From assembly GCA_964415715.1 (NCBI GenBank), contig CAYQBK010000038.1:1-22220 (forward strand): a stretch of 22,220 nucleotides of DNA, given 5' to 3'. The stretch is from DALYDK01 sp964415715 (GTDB taxonomy: Bacteria; Patescibacteriota; Saccharimonadia; Saccharimonadales; CAIOMD01). Below the pieces are notes generated by a model. The model made no database searches and was not told the origin of the DNA. It saw only the letters and a list, made by a program, of their open reading frames with translations. Position numbers and translations under genes: made by a program. This document shows, piece after piece, positions 16,176-22,220 of this stretch (positions within the stretch are counted from its first letter, which is position 1; every line of letters begins with the position of its first letter).

Positions 16176-16745
16176 ATGAAAAAACCCTATAAACATAGAC
16201 AAGCCGGCTTTACTGTTGTAGCAATGTTGCTTGTTATCGCGGTGTTGGTCGTAGTCAGTGTAGTAGCTTCGGTTGTAATAACTCAAACCAATAAACAAAC
16301 TGATCAAAAAGTTGCTGGTCAGCAACAAATAAAACAACCGACACCTGAGAATAATAACTCAAACTTGCCAACCGACACCAATTCTACATCTGGGCACCAA
16401 ACATACTTAGAAATATCCGAATGGGGTGTGCGAATTCCATTAGACGTCGGTGTGTACGACATGCAGTACAAGATACAGGGGGCTGATAGGGCTGAGCTAG
16501 TTACTACCAAACTACAAGGTTATGGTTGTGATTACGGATACGGAAGTTTTTTGGTTAGAAATACTAACAAAGATAATTTGAGTGCCAAATATATCAAAAA
16601 GATTGGCAATTATTATTATGGCTACGTTCAGTCTCAAAGCGCCTGTGCCAAATCAACCGGCCCAAACGATCCGCTAAACACAGAAGCAACAAATATATTC
16701 AATGCTATAGGCAAATCTGTTGAAAACGTTGAAGCAACTAACTAA
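16176..16745 (+). CDS. Type IV pilin-like exported protein
   Basis: This 189-residue protein has a short basic leader and 'QAGFTVVAMLLVIAVLVVVS', which resembles a type IV prepilin cleavage site (Gly11|Phe12) and membrane helix. The usual Glu at mature position 5 is Ala16. After a Gln/Asn/Thr-rich linker comes 'TYLEISEWGVRIPLDVGVYD', a signature I associate with a common family of surface proteins in Saccharibacteria (from memory, not searched). Two cysteines in the C-terminal domain ('YGCDYGYG', 'SQSACAKS') could form a disulfide. It may be a minor pilin or a simple membrane-anchored surface protein. It follows yraN closely but probably has its own promoter. Confidence 0.8.
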   Translation: MKKPYKHRQAGFTVVAMLLVIAVLVVVSVVASVVITQTNKQTDQKVAGQQQIKQPTPENNNSNLPTDTNSTSGHQTYLEISEWGVRIPLDVGVYDMQYKIQGADRAELVTTKLQGYGCDYGYGSFLVRNTNKDNLSAKYIKKIGNYYYGYVQSQSACAKSTGPNDPLNTEATNIFNAIGKSVENVEATN

Positions 16746-16813
16746 CCCATCAGAATAAGCTTAAAAATATTTTGTATTGGGATTACCGTACTACATTATC
16801 TCTATGCACATAA

Positions 16814-16836
16814 TTGACACCATTAGAATGTGTCAA
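16814..16836. repeat. Inverted repeat TTGACAC-N9-GTGTCAA
   Basis: Perfect 7-bp arms (16814-16820 and 16830-16836) around CATTAGAAT. It lies in the gap after the pilin-like gene. It could be an operator or a hairpin. No T-run follows on either strand, so a terminator is unlikely. Confidence 0.5.
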
Positions 16837-16854
16837 GCAAAATGAACTTTGTAT

Positions 16855-16874
16855 ACTGATATCTAGGTATCAGT
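16855..16874. repeat. Inverted repeat ACTGATA-N6-TATCAGT at the end of the broken hypothetical gene
   Basis: Perfect 7-bp arms (16855-16861, 16868-16874) with loop TCTAGG, which contains the stop codon of the minus-strand pseudogene. It may form a hairpin in its transcript; there is no U-tract. Confidence 0.45.
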
Positions 16875-17248
16875 TTCAAGTGTAATCCAACCACCATTTC
16901 CATTGCTGATTGCCTTAACCGTAGTCGTATGATCAAAACACTGCTCAATAGCCCTAGCGATCACACGCTTAGCGAACTCGTCATCTCGTACTTCATCTAG
17001 TTCACCTGGCCTCACTCCAAAATCATCATCAAGTATATTATGACGATCAGAGTAAACATATATACGCCCCTCGCCCCCCCCCACAATTCAAAGTCAATCC
17101 TTCCACTCCAGAAAAATCCTCCACTAACAGCATCGAAATCTCTTCAATTCTTTATGGGGTCAAACTCTCCAAGGTTAATTATTTCTGCCGCCATATCAAA
17201 AACACTATACAAGATTAATAAAGTAGGGTCAATTATTGCGTATAAGTT
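16863..17248 (-). pseudogene. Hypothetical protein gene with two frameshifts (one at a G9 tract)
   Basis: The 3' part (16863-17084) reads 'GGGEGRIYVYSDRHNILDDD', 'DEFAKRVIARAIEQCFDHTT' and 'AISNGNGGWITLETDT' before TAG. Immediately upstream is a run of nine G (nine C on the + strand, about 17074-17082). Before it, the sensible reading is in another frame, 'RIEEISMLLVEDFSGVEGLT'. Before that comes a third frame, 'AIIDPTLLILYSVFDMAAEI' and 'INLGEFDPIKN', ending at TGA. Two one-base changes would join these into one protein of about 125 residues. I do not recognise the family. It may be a decayed gene, a phase-variable gene or sequencing error at the homopolymer. No Shine-Dalgarno sequence was found. 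Confidence 0.5.
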
Positions 17249-17252
17249 TTAA

Positions 17253-17394
17253 TACCCCCCTGCAATTCCCCGAACGGAAGCTCGTGGGTAATTTCAAATT
17301 TTACGAATTTGGGCTAAATATAAAGCAATGGTAATATTTAACTACTTTTGCGGCTTATTGTTAAAATTAGCTTTAACCAATTTATCCGTATTCA
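17253..17394. other. Non-coding gap between two gene remnants
   Basis: No convincing gene here. It holds a C6 run, a small inverted repeat (AAATTttacgAATTT-like, near 17298-17312), and on the minus strand a 17-codon frame (MNTDKLVKANFNNKPQK) whose ATG overlaps the stop of the asparaginase-like fragment. The whole interval 16746-17651 has no intact gene. Confidence 0.4.
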
Positions 17395-17580
17395 TTATAT
17401 AAGTTCGCTACCAATGTTGATTTCACCATGTAGATCATCAGTCATATCAAATATAATCTCTTCGTAGCTTTTATCTTGGCCCATTGGCCAGGCTAGTTTT
17501 GTAGTCATAGCTTCCATGCTCATGCCATAGGCTGGTATGGCTAGATTGTTATTTCTTAAATATTGCCCAGTTTCGTTAAC
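17395..17580 (-). pseudogene. C-terminal fragment of an L-asparaginase-like gene
   Basis: The minus-strand frame reads 'VNETGQYLRNNNLAIPAYGM', 'SMEAMTTKLAWPMGQDKSYE' and 'EIIFDMTDDLHGEINIGSEL', ending at TAA (17397-17395). This follows the C-terminus of type I asparaginases (for example E. coli AnsA: VN...Y.TG...L, then M(T/S).EAA.TKL, then ...GE near the end). A TAG (17583-17581) directly precedes the Val codon and nothing asparaginase-like is seen upstream, so roughly the first four fifths of a normal 330-residue enzyme are missing. It lies 70 bases beyond the end of the aminopeptidase gene on the same strand. It is likely a deletion remnant with no activity. The match is from memory, not a search. 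Confidence 0.6.
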
Positions 17581-17651
17581 CTAAAAATTGGCCATCACTC
17601 ATGCGCAAATTATATAACAACAAAAAGTTAGAAACCACTTTTATGTGGGGC

Positions 17652-20156
17652 TTATATACTAGAGGTTTTTAGCCATTTGACTAGTTTTTTGTGATCGCGT
17701 TTGGTCCATTTGATTTTGGCTTTTATATCTGCTTCACCCATGACAATATTACGCGTTAGGGCTGGTATTTTTTTCTTAGGTCCAAAAAAGGCTTTGTATT
17801 CTTTTAGCCATTCATCCGTTGCAAAGGCGCCAGCTGAATAGCGAGGTAGGTTGTCGTATGATTTGTCACTGGCAAAGCTCTTTTCTATCCAACCCCAGTT
17901 TGATGTTAGCCATCTCCAGGCAACCTTTCGGGTATGTTTGTTCATAAGCAACTGTACTAGGAGCCGGTCAAAATCTTGCAATCGCACCCATGAGCTATCT
18001 TTTAATTTCCCTAACACTTTTTTGGCAAGTTTTGAGTCTTTGGTAGATGTCAATCCGCCAGCAATGTCTTGTTGAAGCTCACTGTTGGTTTGCAGTGGAT
18101 AGGTGGCTACAAGATCATCGTATAGTTTTTCATCACCAAATTTGACGGCAACACTGATAAGTATATGTCGAGTATCGGCGGGTAAATTGACAAATTTTTG
18201 AGCTTTAAAGCGTTTTTGAGCTTCTTTGATAAAATCACCATTTTCACTAAAGGCAGCCAAGCCGAGTATGATTTCCCGTAGTTTGGTATCATTTGATGTT
18301 TCGTTTTTATTTTTCACCCAGCCCAATCGCATCAATTGCTCTTGCACAAGAGAAAAGACGAACGTTTTAAGCTGATCATTTGCAGTATCGTCACTTTCAA
18401 CAATTCGCCTGGCTTCGGCGATAACAATACTTATCACGCTCCAAACAGGCTCGCTAGTTTCGTTTTCAAACGCCCTCAATAAACCAATAACATCGGTAAT
18501 CGAACAGACGCCAATTTTTGCTTGTAAACACAGGTCATTTAGTAGTAGAAGCTTTTGAGACTCTGTTAATCTGTTGTCTAATATTTGGTCTCTCAAATAT
18601 TCTAGCTTTGCCGGGTCTTTGTAATGAACGCCATAGTGTCCACCTAGCGTGTTGAATAGTATATTTTTATCAGTAACAACTAACTTTTTTTGTTTTGTGT
18701 CTAATATATCTAGGTCAATATTTTGATTAGCAAACAATGGTATAGGCCACAAGTCTGTACTAGTTGAGTCGTTAAATTTGCTTTGACTTAAAACTAGTTC
18801 ATTTTCAGATTGTTCAACTGTTAGTAGTGGAAAACCTGGTTTATTGATCCAGCTATTCATAACACGACCTATATCTATACCAGATGTTTCGGAAAGCGCC
18901 TGCCACAGGTCGTTGCCAACAGTGTTTTGGTAAGCGTGTTTTTTGAAATATATCCTCAGGCCATCACGAAAATCTTTATCACCTATTAAATTGTATGCCA
19001 TAAAAAGTAGGCGTGAACCTTTGGCATAAACAATAGACGGATCAAACAGGGTTGATATTTGATCGGGATGATCAACATTTGTTGAAACTGCCTGAACCCC
19101 AGGTATCATGTCTCGCCGTGATGCGCTGAGTGCTTCACCGGCGGCGTAGCTAAGCATAATATCCCACTCAGGGTAAATAGCGTTGACAGCTATGTATTCC
19201 ATAAGGTTGGCAAAGCTTTCGTTGAGCCATAGATCATTCCACCATTCCATCGTTACCAGATTACCAAACCATTGGTGTGACAGCTCATGAGCAACCACCA
19301 AGGCTACATACTCCTTGGTAGTAGTTGATGTTTTCTTTGGATCAACCAGCAAACATACCTCGCGGTAGGTGATAAGCCCCCAGTTTTCCATTGCTCCGCT
19401 TGAAAAATCTGGCAGAGCAACTTGGTCGCATTTTGGTAGCGGATAGACGGTTTTATAATATTTGTTGAAAAATTCTATAGTTTTTATAGTTGTTTTCAGG
19501 GCAAAATCAAGCTGATTCTTTTGGTGGTCTTTGCTAGACCATATGTTTACCTGGGTACCGTTAGCCGTTTGGCCACTAACGGACTGCATATCCCCAACTA
19601 CAAATGCTAAAAGGTAAGTGCTCATCAGTGGGGTTTGTTCAAAAACTGTTGTAAGCAGATCATTTTCGGTATATTGTTGCAAAGCTGGCATGTTCGACAA
19701 CACTACTTCATCCTTGTCGGTTGTTAGAGTAAGGTCAAATGTTGCCTTGGCTTCGGGCTCATCTATGCATGGAAATACTTCACGAGCATGGTGGCTTTCG
19801 AATTGGGTCGCCAATATAACATCGTCCGATTTGGTAAAACAAGGGTACAGGCCGTGCATTGGTTTTGTTATTTTCCCAACAAATCGGATATCTATAGATA
19901 TCTCACCTACTATAGCTTTGTCTAGTTCTATCAGCAATTCGTCATTTGGCAGTTGGCTATGACCAGCTAAGAGGCCGTTGATTTTAACCGATTTTATGTA
20001 CAAATCCTTAGAATGTAGTGAAAGCTTGTGTGATTTTTTTGCTATTGTTCCGACAACAACACTGTTGCCACTAAATTTCATTTTATGTTTATCGAGGTTT
20101 AGTTTTATATTGTAATTTTTGGGTTTAAACTGGTCAAACAATCTGACAAATGTCAC
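17652..20156 (-). CDS. M1 family zinc aminopeptidase
   Basis: This is an 834-residue gluzincin that removes N-terminal amino acids from peptides, probably cytoplasmic because no signal peptide is seen. Numbered from the GTG at 20156, it has the substrate-binding exopeptidase motif 'SGAMENWGLITYREV' (GAMEN 254-258) and the zinc site HEXXH-x18-E: His290, Glu291, His294 in 'VAHELSHQWFGNLV' and Glu313 in 'WLNESFANLMEY'. The N-terminal beta domain ('ESHHAREVFPCIDEPEAKAT') and the long helical ERAP1-like C-terminal half are intact. GTG 20156 gives the family-like 'VRLFDQFKPKNYNIKLNLDK' and has AAAGG about ten bases upstream; an ATG at 20219 would add 21 unlikely residues. It is divergent from nusA. 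A peptide-scavenging role would suit a host-dependent organism (inference). Confidence 0.94.
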   Translation of the reverse strand: MTFVRLFDQFKPKNYNIKLNLDKHKMKFSGNSVVVGTIAKKSHKLSLHSKDLYIKSVKINGLLAGHSQLPNDELLIELDKAIVGEISIDIRFVGKITKPMHGLYPCFTKSDDVILATQFESHHAREVFPCIDEPEAKATFDLTLTTDKDEVVLSNMPALQQYTENDLLTTVFEQTPLMSTYLLAFVVGDMQSVSGQTANGTQVNIWSSKDHQKNQLDFALKTTIKTIEFFNKYYKTVYPLPKCDQVALPDFSSGAMENWGLITYREVCLLVDPKKTSTTTKEYVALVVAHELSHQWFGNLVTMEWWNDLWLNESFANLMEYIAVNAIYPEWDIMLSYAAGEALSASRRDMIPGVQAVSTNVDHPDQISTLFDPSIVYAKGSRLLFMAYNLIGDKDFRDGLRIYFKKHAYQNTVGNDLWQALSETSGIDIGRVMNSWINKPGFPLLTVEQSENELVLSQSKFNDSTSTDLWPIPLFANQNIDLDILDTKQKKLVVTDKNILFNTLGGHYGVHYKDPAKLEYLRDQILDNRLTESQKLLLLNDLCLQAKIGVCSITDVIGLLRAFENETSEPVWSVISIVIAEARRIVESDDTANDQLKTFVFSLVQEQLMRLGWVKNKNETSNDTKLREIILGLAAFSENGDFIKEAQKRFKAQKFVNLPADTRHILISVAVKFGDEKLYDDLVATYPLQTNSELQQDIAGGLTSTKDSKLAKKVLGKLKDSSWVRLQDFDRLLVQLLMNKHTRKVAWRWLTSNWGWIEKSFASDKSYDNLPRYSAGAFATDEWLKEYKAFFGPKKKIPALTRNIVMGEADIKAKIKWTKRDHKKLVKWLKTSSI

Positions 20157-20190
20157 TAGGTAGTTACCTTTCGTTAATAATATTTTACAA

Positions 20191-20221
20191 ACATGTATTA
20201 TATATGATACATTATACATGT
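20191..20221. repeat. Inverted repeat ACATGTAT-N15-ATACATGT in the divergent promoter region
   Basis: Perfect 8-bp arms (20191-20198, 20214-20221) between the aminopeptidase gene and nusA. The interval is almost all A/T and holds two minus-strand TATAAT boxes (complements at 20197-20202 and 20211-20216). A TTTACA (20184-20189) with TACATT (20208-20213) at 18-base spacing could serve nusA. It could be an operator for either gene, or simply a promoter-rich A/T tract. Confidence 0.4.
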
Positions 20222-20228
20222 ACTTATT

Positions 20229-20251
20229 CCGGCCAGCAGGTCGGATTTTTT
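20229..20251 (+). promoter_or_regulatory. Terminator-like hairpin in the nusA leader (possible attenuator)
   Basis: CCGGCC (20229-20234), loop AGCA, GGTCGG (20239-20244; one G-U pair), then A and six T (20246-20251). This has the form of an intrinsic terminator but lies 36 bases before the nusA ATG, downstream of the likely promoter and with no plus-strand gene upstream. NusA promotes pausing and intrinsic termination, so feedback attenuation of its own gene is plausible (inference). Confidence 0.55.
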
Positions 20252-20287
20252 AATAGATTTTCGTTTGAAATAGATTGGAGAACAACA

Positions 20288-21517
20288 ATGGAACTAGAAA
20301 CCAAACAGTTAGTTTTAGCTGTAAAAACCATAGCCGAAGAGAAAAATCTACCGGAAGATGTCGTCCAAGATGCGGTCGAACAGGCTTTGGCCGCCGCATG
20401 GCGTCGAGACTATGGTGATCGCGAACAAGAGGTTCGATCACAGATAAATATAAATGATGGTTCAGTAAAAGTATTTATTACTAAAGAAGTAGTAGATGGC
20501 GAGCCAGAAAATGAGTATTTACAAATCAGCCTAACTGATGCCAAAAAGATTAATAATAACACGGCTGTTGGTGAAACGGTTGAAATAGAAAAACAAGTTG
20601 AAAGCTTTGGACGCGTTGCAGCCCAGACGGCAAAGCAGGTCATATTGCAACGTTTGCGCGAAGCAGAACGTGAAATAGTTATGGCCGAGTTCGAGGATAA
20701 GATACATACCGTCATCAATGGTGTTGTAACCCGCGTAGAAGGTCGTCTAGTGCGTTTAGAGCTAAACAAAGCCCAGGGTATTATGCCCCTAGGCGAGCAG
20801 ATTCAAAACGAGCGATATTACCCAGGCCAACGATTAAAAGTATATCTAAAAGATGTTGAACGTGGTTTCAAGGGAGCTCAGCTTGTTGTTAGTCGTGGTT
20901 GTCCCGAGTTTATTGAAGATTTGTTCAGATCTGAAGTTCCCGAGATGGAATCTGGCGCTGTTGAGATCAAGGGCATATCACGTGAGGCTGGTGTTCGTAG
21001 CAAAATAGCAGTCGCTAGCACAGTCCAGGGGGTTGACCCGGTGGGGACATTTGTTGGTGGCCACGGGACGCGTGTCCAGGCTGTGATGAGTGAAGTTGGT
21101 GATCAGGAGAAGATTGATATTGTTGTATGGGATGAAAACCCTGCCGTTTATATTATAAATGCTCTTAGCCCAACCAATGTATCACGTGTATTAATAGATG
21201 ACGCCACTAAAAAAGCTCGAGTTATTGTTGCTGAAGACCAGTTATCGGTGGCTATTGGTAAAGGTGGTCAAAATGTTCGACTAGCTAGTAAGCTGACCGG
21301 TTATGAGCTTGATATTGAAAGCGAAAAGCCTCAAATGAATACAGAATCCACCCCAGTAGAACAAAAAACAGTTGATATCCAGCAAACCGTTAACCCGGTC
21401 GCCACACCTGACACACCAAATATCATTGGGGCTGCCAATGCACCCAAACTAAAAAAGAAAACTGACCTAGAAAATAGTCTACTCGAAGCCATAGAAGAGC
21501 ACGGCGAAGAAAACTAA
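20288..21517 (+). CDS. nusA: Transcription termination/antitermination protein NusA
   Basis: NusA binds RNA polymerase and nascent RNA, affecting pausing, termination and antitermination. The 409-residue product has the N-terminal RNAP-binding domain ('LVLAVKTIAEEKNLPEDVVQ', 'QALAAAWRRDYGDRE'), an S1 domain ('HTVINGVVTRVEGRLVRLEL'), KH1 ('REAGVRSKIAVAS', 'GTFVGGHGTRVQAVMSEVG') and KH2 ('VAEDQLSVAIGKGGQNVRLA'). It ends in a low-complexity Thr/Pro/Val tail, without the acidic repeats of E. coli. A clear Shine-Dalgarno sequence TTGGAG (20275-20280) is seven bases before ATG 20288, which fixes the start; the open frame upstream is non-coding leader. The usual neighbours rimP and infB are absent. 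Confidence 0.96.
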   Translation: MELETKQLVLAVKTIAEEKNLPEDVVQDAVEQALAAAWRRDYGDREQEVRSQININDGSVKVFITKEVVDGEPENEYLQISLTDAKKINNNTAVGETVEIEKQVESFGRVAAQTAKQVILQRLREAEREIVMAEFEDKIHTVINGVVTRVEGRLVRLELNKAQGIMPLGEQIQNERYYPGQRLKVYLKDVERGFKGAQLVVSRGCPEFIEDLFRSEVPEMESGAVEIKGISREAGVRSKIAVASTVQGVDPVGTFVGGHGTRVQAVMSEVGDQEKIDIVVWDENPAVYIINALSPTNVSRVLIDDATKKARVIVAEDQLSVAIGKGGQNVRLASKLTGYELDIESEKPQMNTESTPVEQKTVDIQQTVNPVATPDTPNIIGAANAPKLKKKTDLENSLLEAIEEHGEEN

Positions 21518-21533
21518 TATTTTGAGGTCTACT

Positions 21534-21570
21534 AAATCACCTGGATATATTCGTCTAGGTGATTTTGATT
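21534..21570 (+). terminator. Probable terminator after nusA
   Basis: AAATCACCT (21534-21542) and AGGTGATTT (21557-21565) form a perfect 9-bp stem around a 14-base loop. The T-tract is interrupted (TTTTGATTGATTT), so strength is uncertain. Confidence 0.6.
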
Positions 21571-21580
21571 GATTTAGTCT

Positions 21581-21973
21581 ATGAATTCGACAGATTGGTA
21601 CCACCAATTAAACAAGCCATTTTGGGCCCCGGCTGACTGGGTTTTTGGCTTGGTTTGGTCAATATTGTATCCAATAATAATATTTGTAAATATATATGTT
21701 GTATATTTGTTGACAAAAGGCAAGATTGGCTGGCTGGTAGTATTGCCGTTTTGGATAAATGCTGTCGCAAACATCATATTTACCCCTCTGCAGTTTGGTC
21801 TGCGCAATAACATATTAGCGCTGATAGATATCGTTATTGTTTTGGTGACAATAATATGGTCGATAGTTGCTATATGGCCGCATAATAAATACCTAGCAAT
21901 AGCATTTGTACCCTATGGGATATGGGTCGCAATAGCCACCACACTACAAACATACATAACTTTAAATAATTAG
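21581..21973 (+). CDS. TspO/MBR-family membrane protein
   Basis: This 130-residue, five-helix membrane protein is of the tryptophan-rich sensory protein / mitochondrial benzodiazepine receptor family, which binds porphyrins and sterol-like ligands and is linked to stress responses. It shows the family blocks 'LNKPFWAPADWVFGLVWSIL' (relatives: KPxWxPPxWVFxxVWTxLY), 'NIIFTPLQFGLRNN' (relatives: N..W..lFF) and 'VPYGIWVAIATTLQTYI' (relatives: PYlxWvxfAtxLN). It is slightly shorter than the usual 150-160 residues. No Shine-Dalgarno sequence precedes the ATG. It lies between the nusA terminator and a CIRCE-controlled promoter. Confidence 0.9.
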   Translation: MNSTDWYHQLNKPFWAPADWVFGLVWSILYPIIIFVNIYVVYLLTKGKIGWLVVLPFWINAVANIIFTPLQFGLRNNILALIDIVIVLVTIIWSIVAIWPHNKYLAIAFVPYGIWVAIATTLQTYITLNN

Positions 21974-21976
21974 CAG

Positions 21977-22003
21977 TTAGCACTCTTGACCTGCGAGTGC
22001 TAA
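21977..22003 (+). promoter_or_regulatory. CIRCE element (HrcA operator)
   Basis: TTAGCACTC (21977-21985), nine-base spacer, GAGTGCTAA (21995-22003). This is an exact match to the CIRCE consensus bound by the heat-shock repressor HrcA. It overlaps the promoter described separately, so HrcA binding would block polymerase. Confidence 0.93.
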
Positions 22004-22014
22004 TTTTGTATAAT
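21986..22014 (+). promoter_or_regulatory. Housekeeping-type promoter inside the CIRCE element
   Basis: TTGACC (-35, 21986-21991) fills the CIRCE spacer, followed at exactly 17 bases by TATAAT (-10, 22009-22014). Transcription would start near 22021 and run rightward out of the window. CIRCE normally controls groES/groEL, dnaK or other chaperone and Clp genes, so one is expected downstream. Confidence 0.88.
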
Positions 22015-22050
22015 CTACAGTATTAATATACTAGCGAATATCTCAGGTAA

Positions 22051-22220
22051 ATGTTTTATAATTCGTTTAAAAAAGATTTATAAAATTGCCAGATTAACAA
22101 GTTTTCAAAGTTTTTTAAAATCATTGAACAAAAATTGCACCAAGAAGTTGAAAAACGGCGATTAAATAACCCGCCAACAAAAATCCGCCTTATTCCGTAC
22201 AAAAAAACATTTAACTGGTG
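22051..22220 (+). CDS. Possible start of the CIRCE-controlled gene (uncertain)
   Basis: After the promoter, an ATG at 22051 with a weak AGG upstream gives ten codons (MFYNSFKKDL) and then TAA (22081-22083). The same frame stays open from 22084 to the window edge: 'NCQINKFSKFFKIIEQKLHQ', 'EVEKRRLNNPPTKIRLIPYK'. No ATG lies in that part; a TTG at 22135 could start it. It may be a leader peptide plus a downstream gene, a gene interrupted by one stop, or non-coding leader. I do not recognise the sequence as a known chaperone N-terminus. Confidence 0.3.

Noticed and set aside
17634..17647. CCAC-N6-GTGG hairpin as a terminator of the aminopeptidase gene
   Set aside because: Only four base pairs and a poor U-tract on the minus strand; too weak to call.
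20150..20287. Open upstream extension of nusA (46 extra codons)
   Set aside because: The extension contains the terminator-like hairpin and promoter-like A/T tract, has no relation to NusA N-termini, and the ATG at 20288 has a good Shine-Dalgarno sequence.
1..22220. Alternative genetic code (UGA as glycine, as in Gracilibacteria)
   Set aside because: TGA is used as the stop of gatC, gatA and rnhB with exact overlaps to the next start codon, and no conserved domain runs through a TGA.
1..22220. tRNA, rRNA, CRISPR array, transposase or phage genes
   Set aside because: Scanning by eye found no cloverleaf-like sequence, repeat-spacer array or mobile-element protein; a tRNAscan or Infernal run would be needed to be certain.

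Overview
The window is AT-rich, gene-dense bacterial DNA using the standard genetic code: UGA is a real stop in several ATGA start/stop overlaps, such as gatC/gatA and rnhB/yraN. Small compact genes, a lone M1 aminopeptidase, a short malic enzyme and a pilin-like protein with the 'YLEISEWGVRIPL' signature fit Candidatus Saccharibacteria (TM7, Patescibacteria/CPR). That assignment is an inference from recalled family patterns, not a database result.

Left part (1-6668, all + strand): the 3' part of uvrB (nucleotide excision repair). Then comes a tightly coupled gatC-gatA-[membrane-anchored HEPN-like ORF]-gatB cluster for transamidation of misacylated tRNAs, then galU (UDP-glucose), then a two-gene set of a small membrane protein and a YtxH-family protein, closed by a hairpin terminator. 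Next is the long dnaE gene (replicative polymerase alpha subunit, 6741-10406), in which one expected catalytic aspartate reads as tyrosine.

Middle (10403-16745): two minus-strand genes, a SpoU/TrmH-family RNA methyltransferase and a CAP-domain membrane protein split by one in-frame TAA. A PilB/GspE-like ATPase that has lost its zinc cysteines follows, converging on a minus-strand malic enzyme. Then come rplS (with a C-terminal extension and a strong terminator), rnhB, yraN and a pilin-like protein. rplS-rnhB-yraN is a piece of a widely conserved bacterial gene neighbourhood.

The stretch 16746-17651 is a decay zone on the minus strand. It holds a hypothetical gene broken by two frameshifts, one at a G9 homopolymer, and a C-terminal fragment that looks like L-asparaginase. 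To its right are an M1 aminopeptidase (minus) and, divergently, nusA with a terminator-like hairpin in its leader. A TspO/MBR protein follows, then a perfect CIRCE (HrcA operator) wrapped around a sigma-A type promoter that fires out of the window.

First genes of transcription units often have a (sometimes extended) -10 box ending about 6-10 nt before the start codon and no Shine-Dalgarno sequence, which suggests leaderless transcripts. Several downstream genes and nusA carry clear Shine-Dalgarno sequences. I saw no rRNA, tRNA, CRISPR array or intact mobile element, and no clear multi-gene novel system. The most unusual items are the DnaE Asp-to-Tyr change, the HEPN-like ORF inside the gat cluster, the interrupted genes, the leaderless promoters and the nusA leader hairpin.
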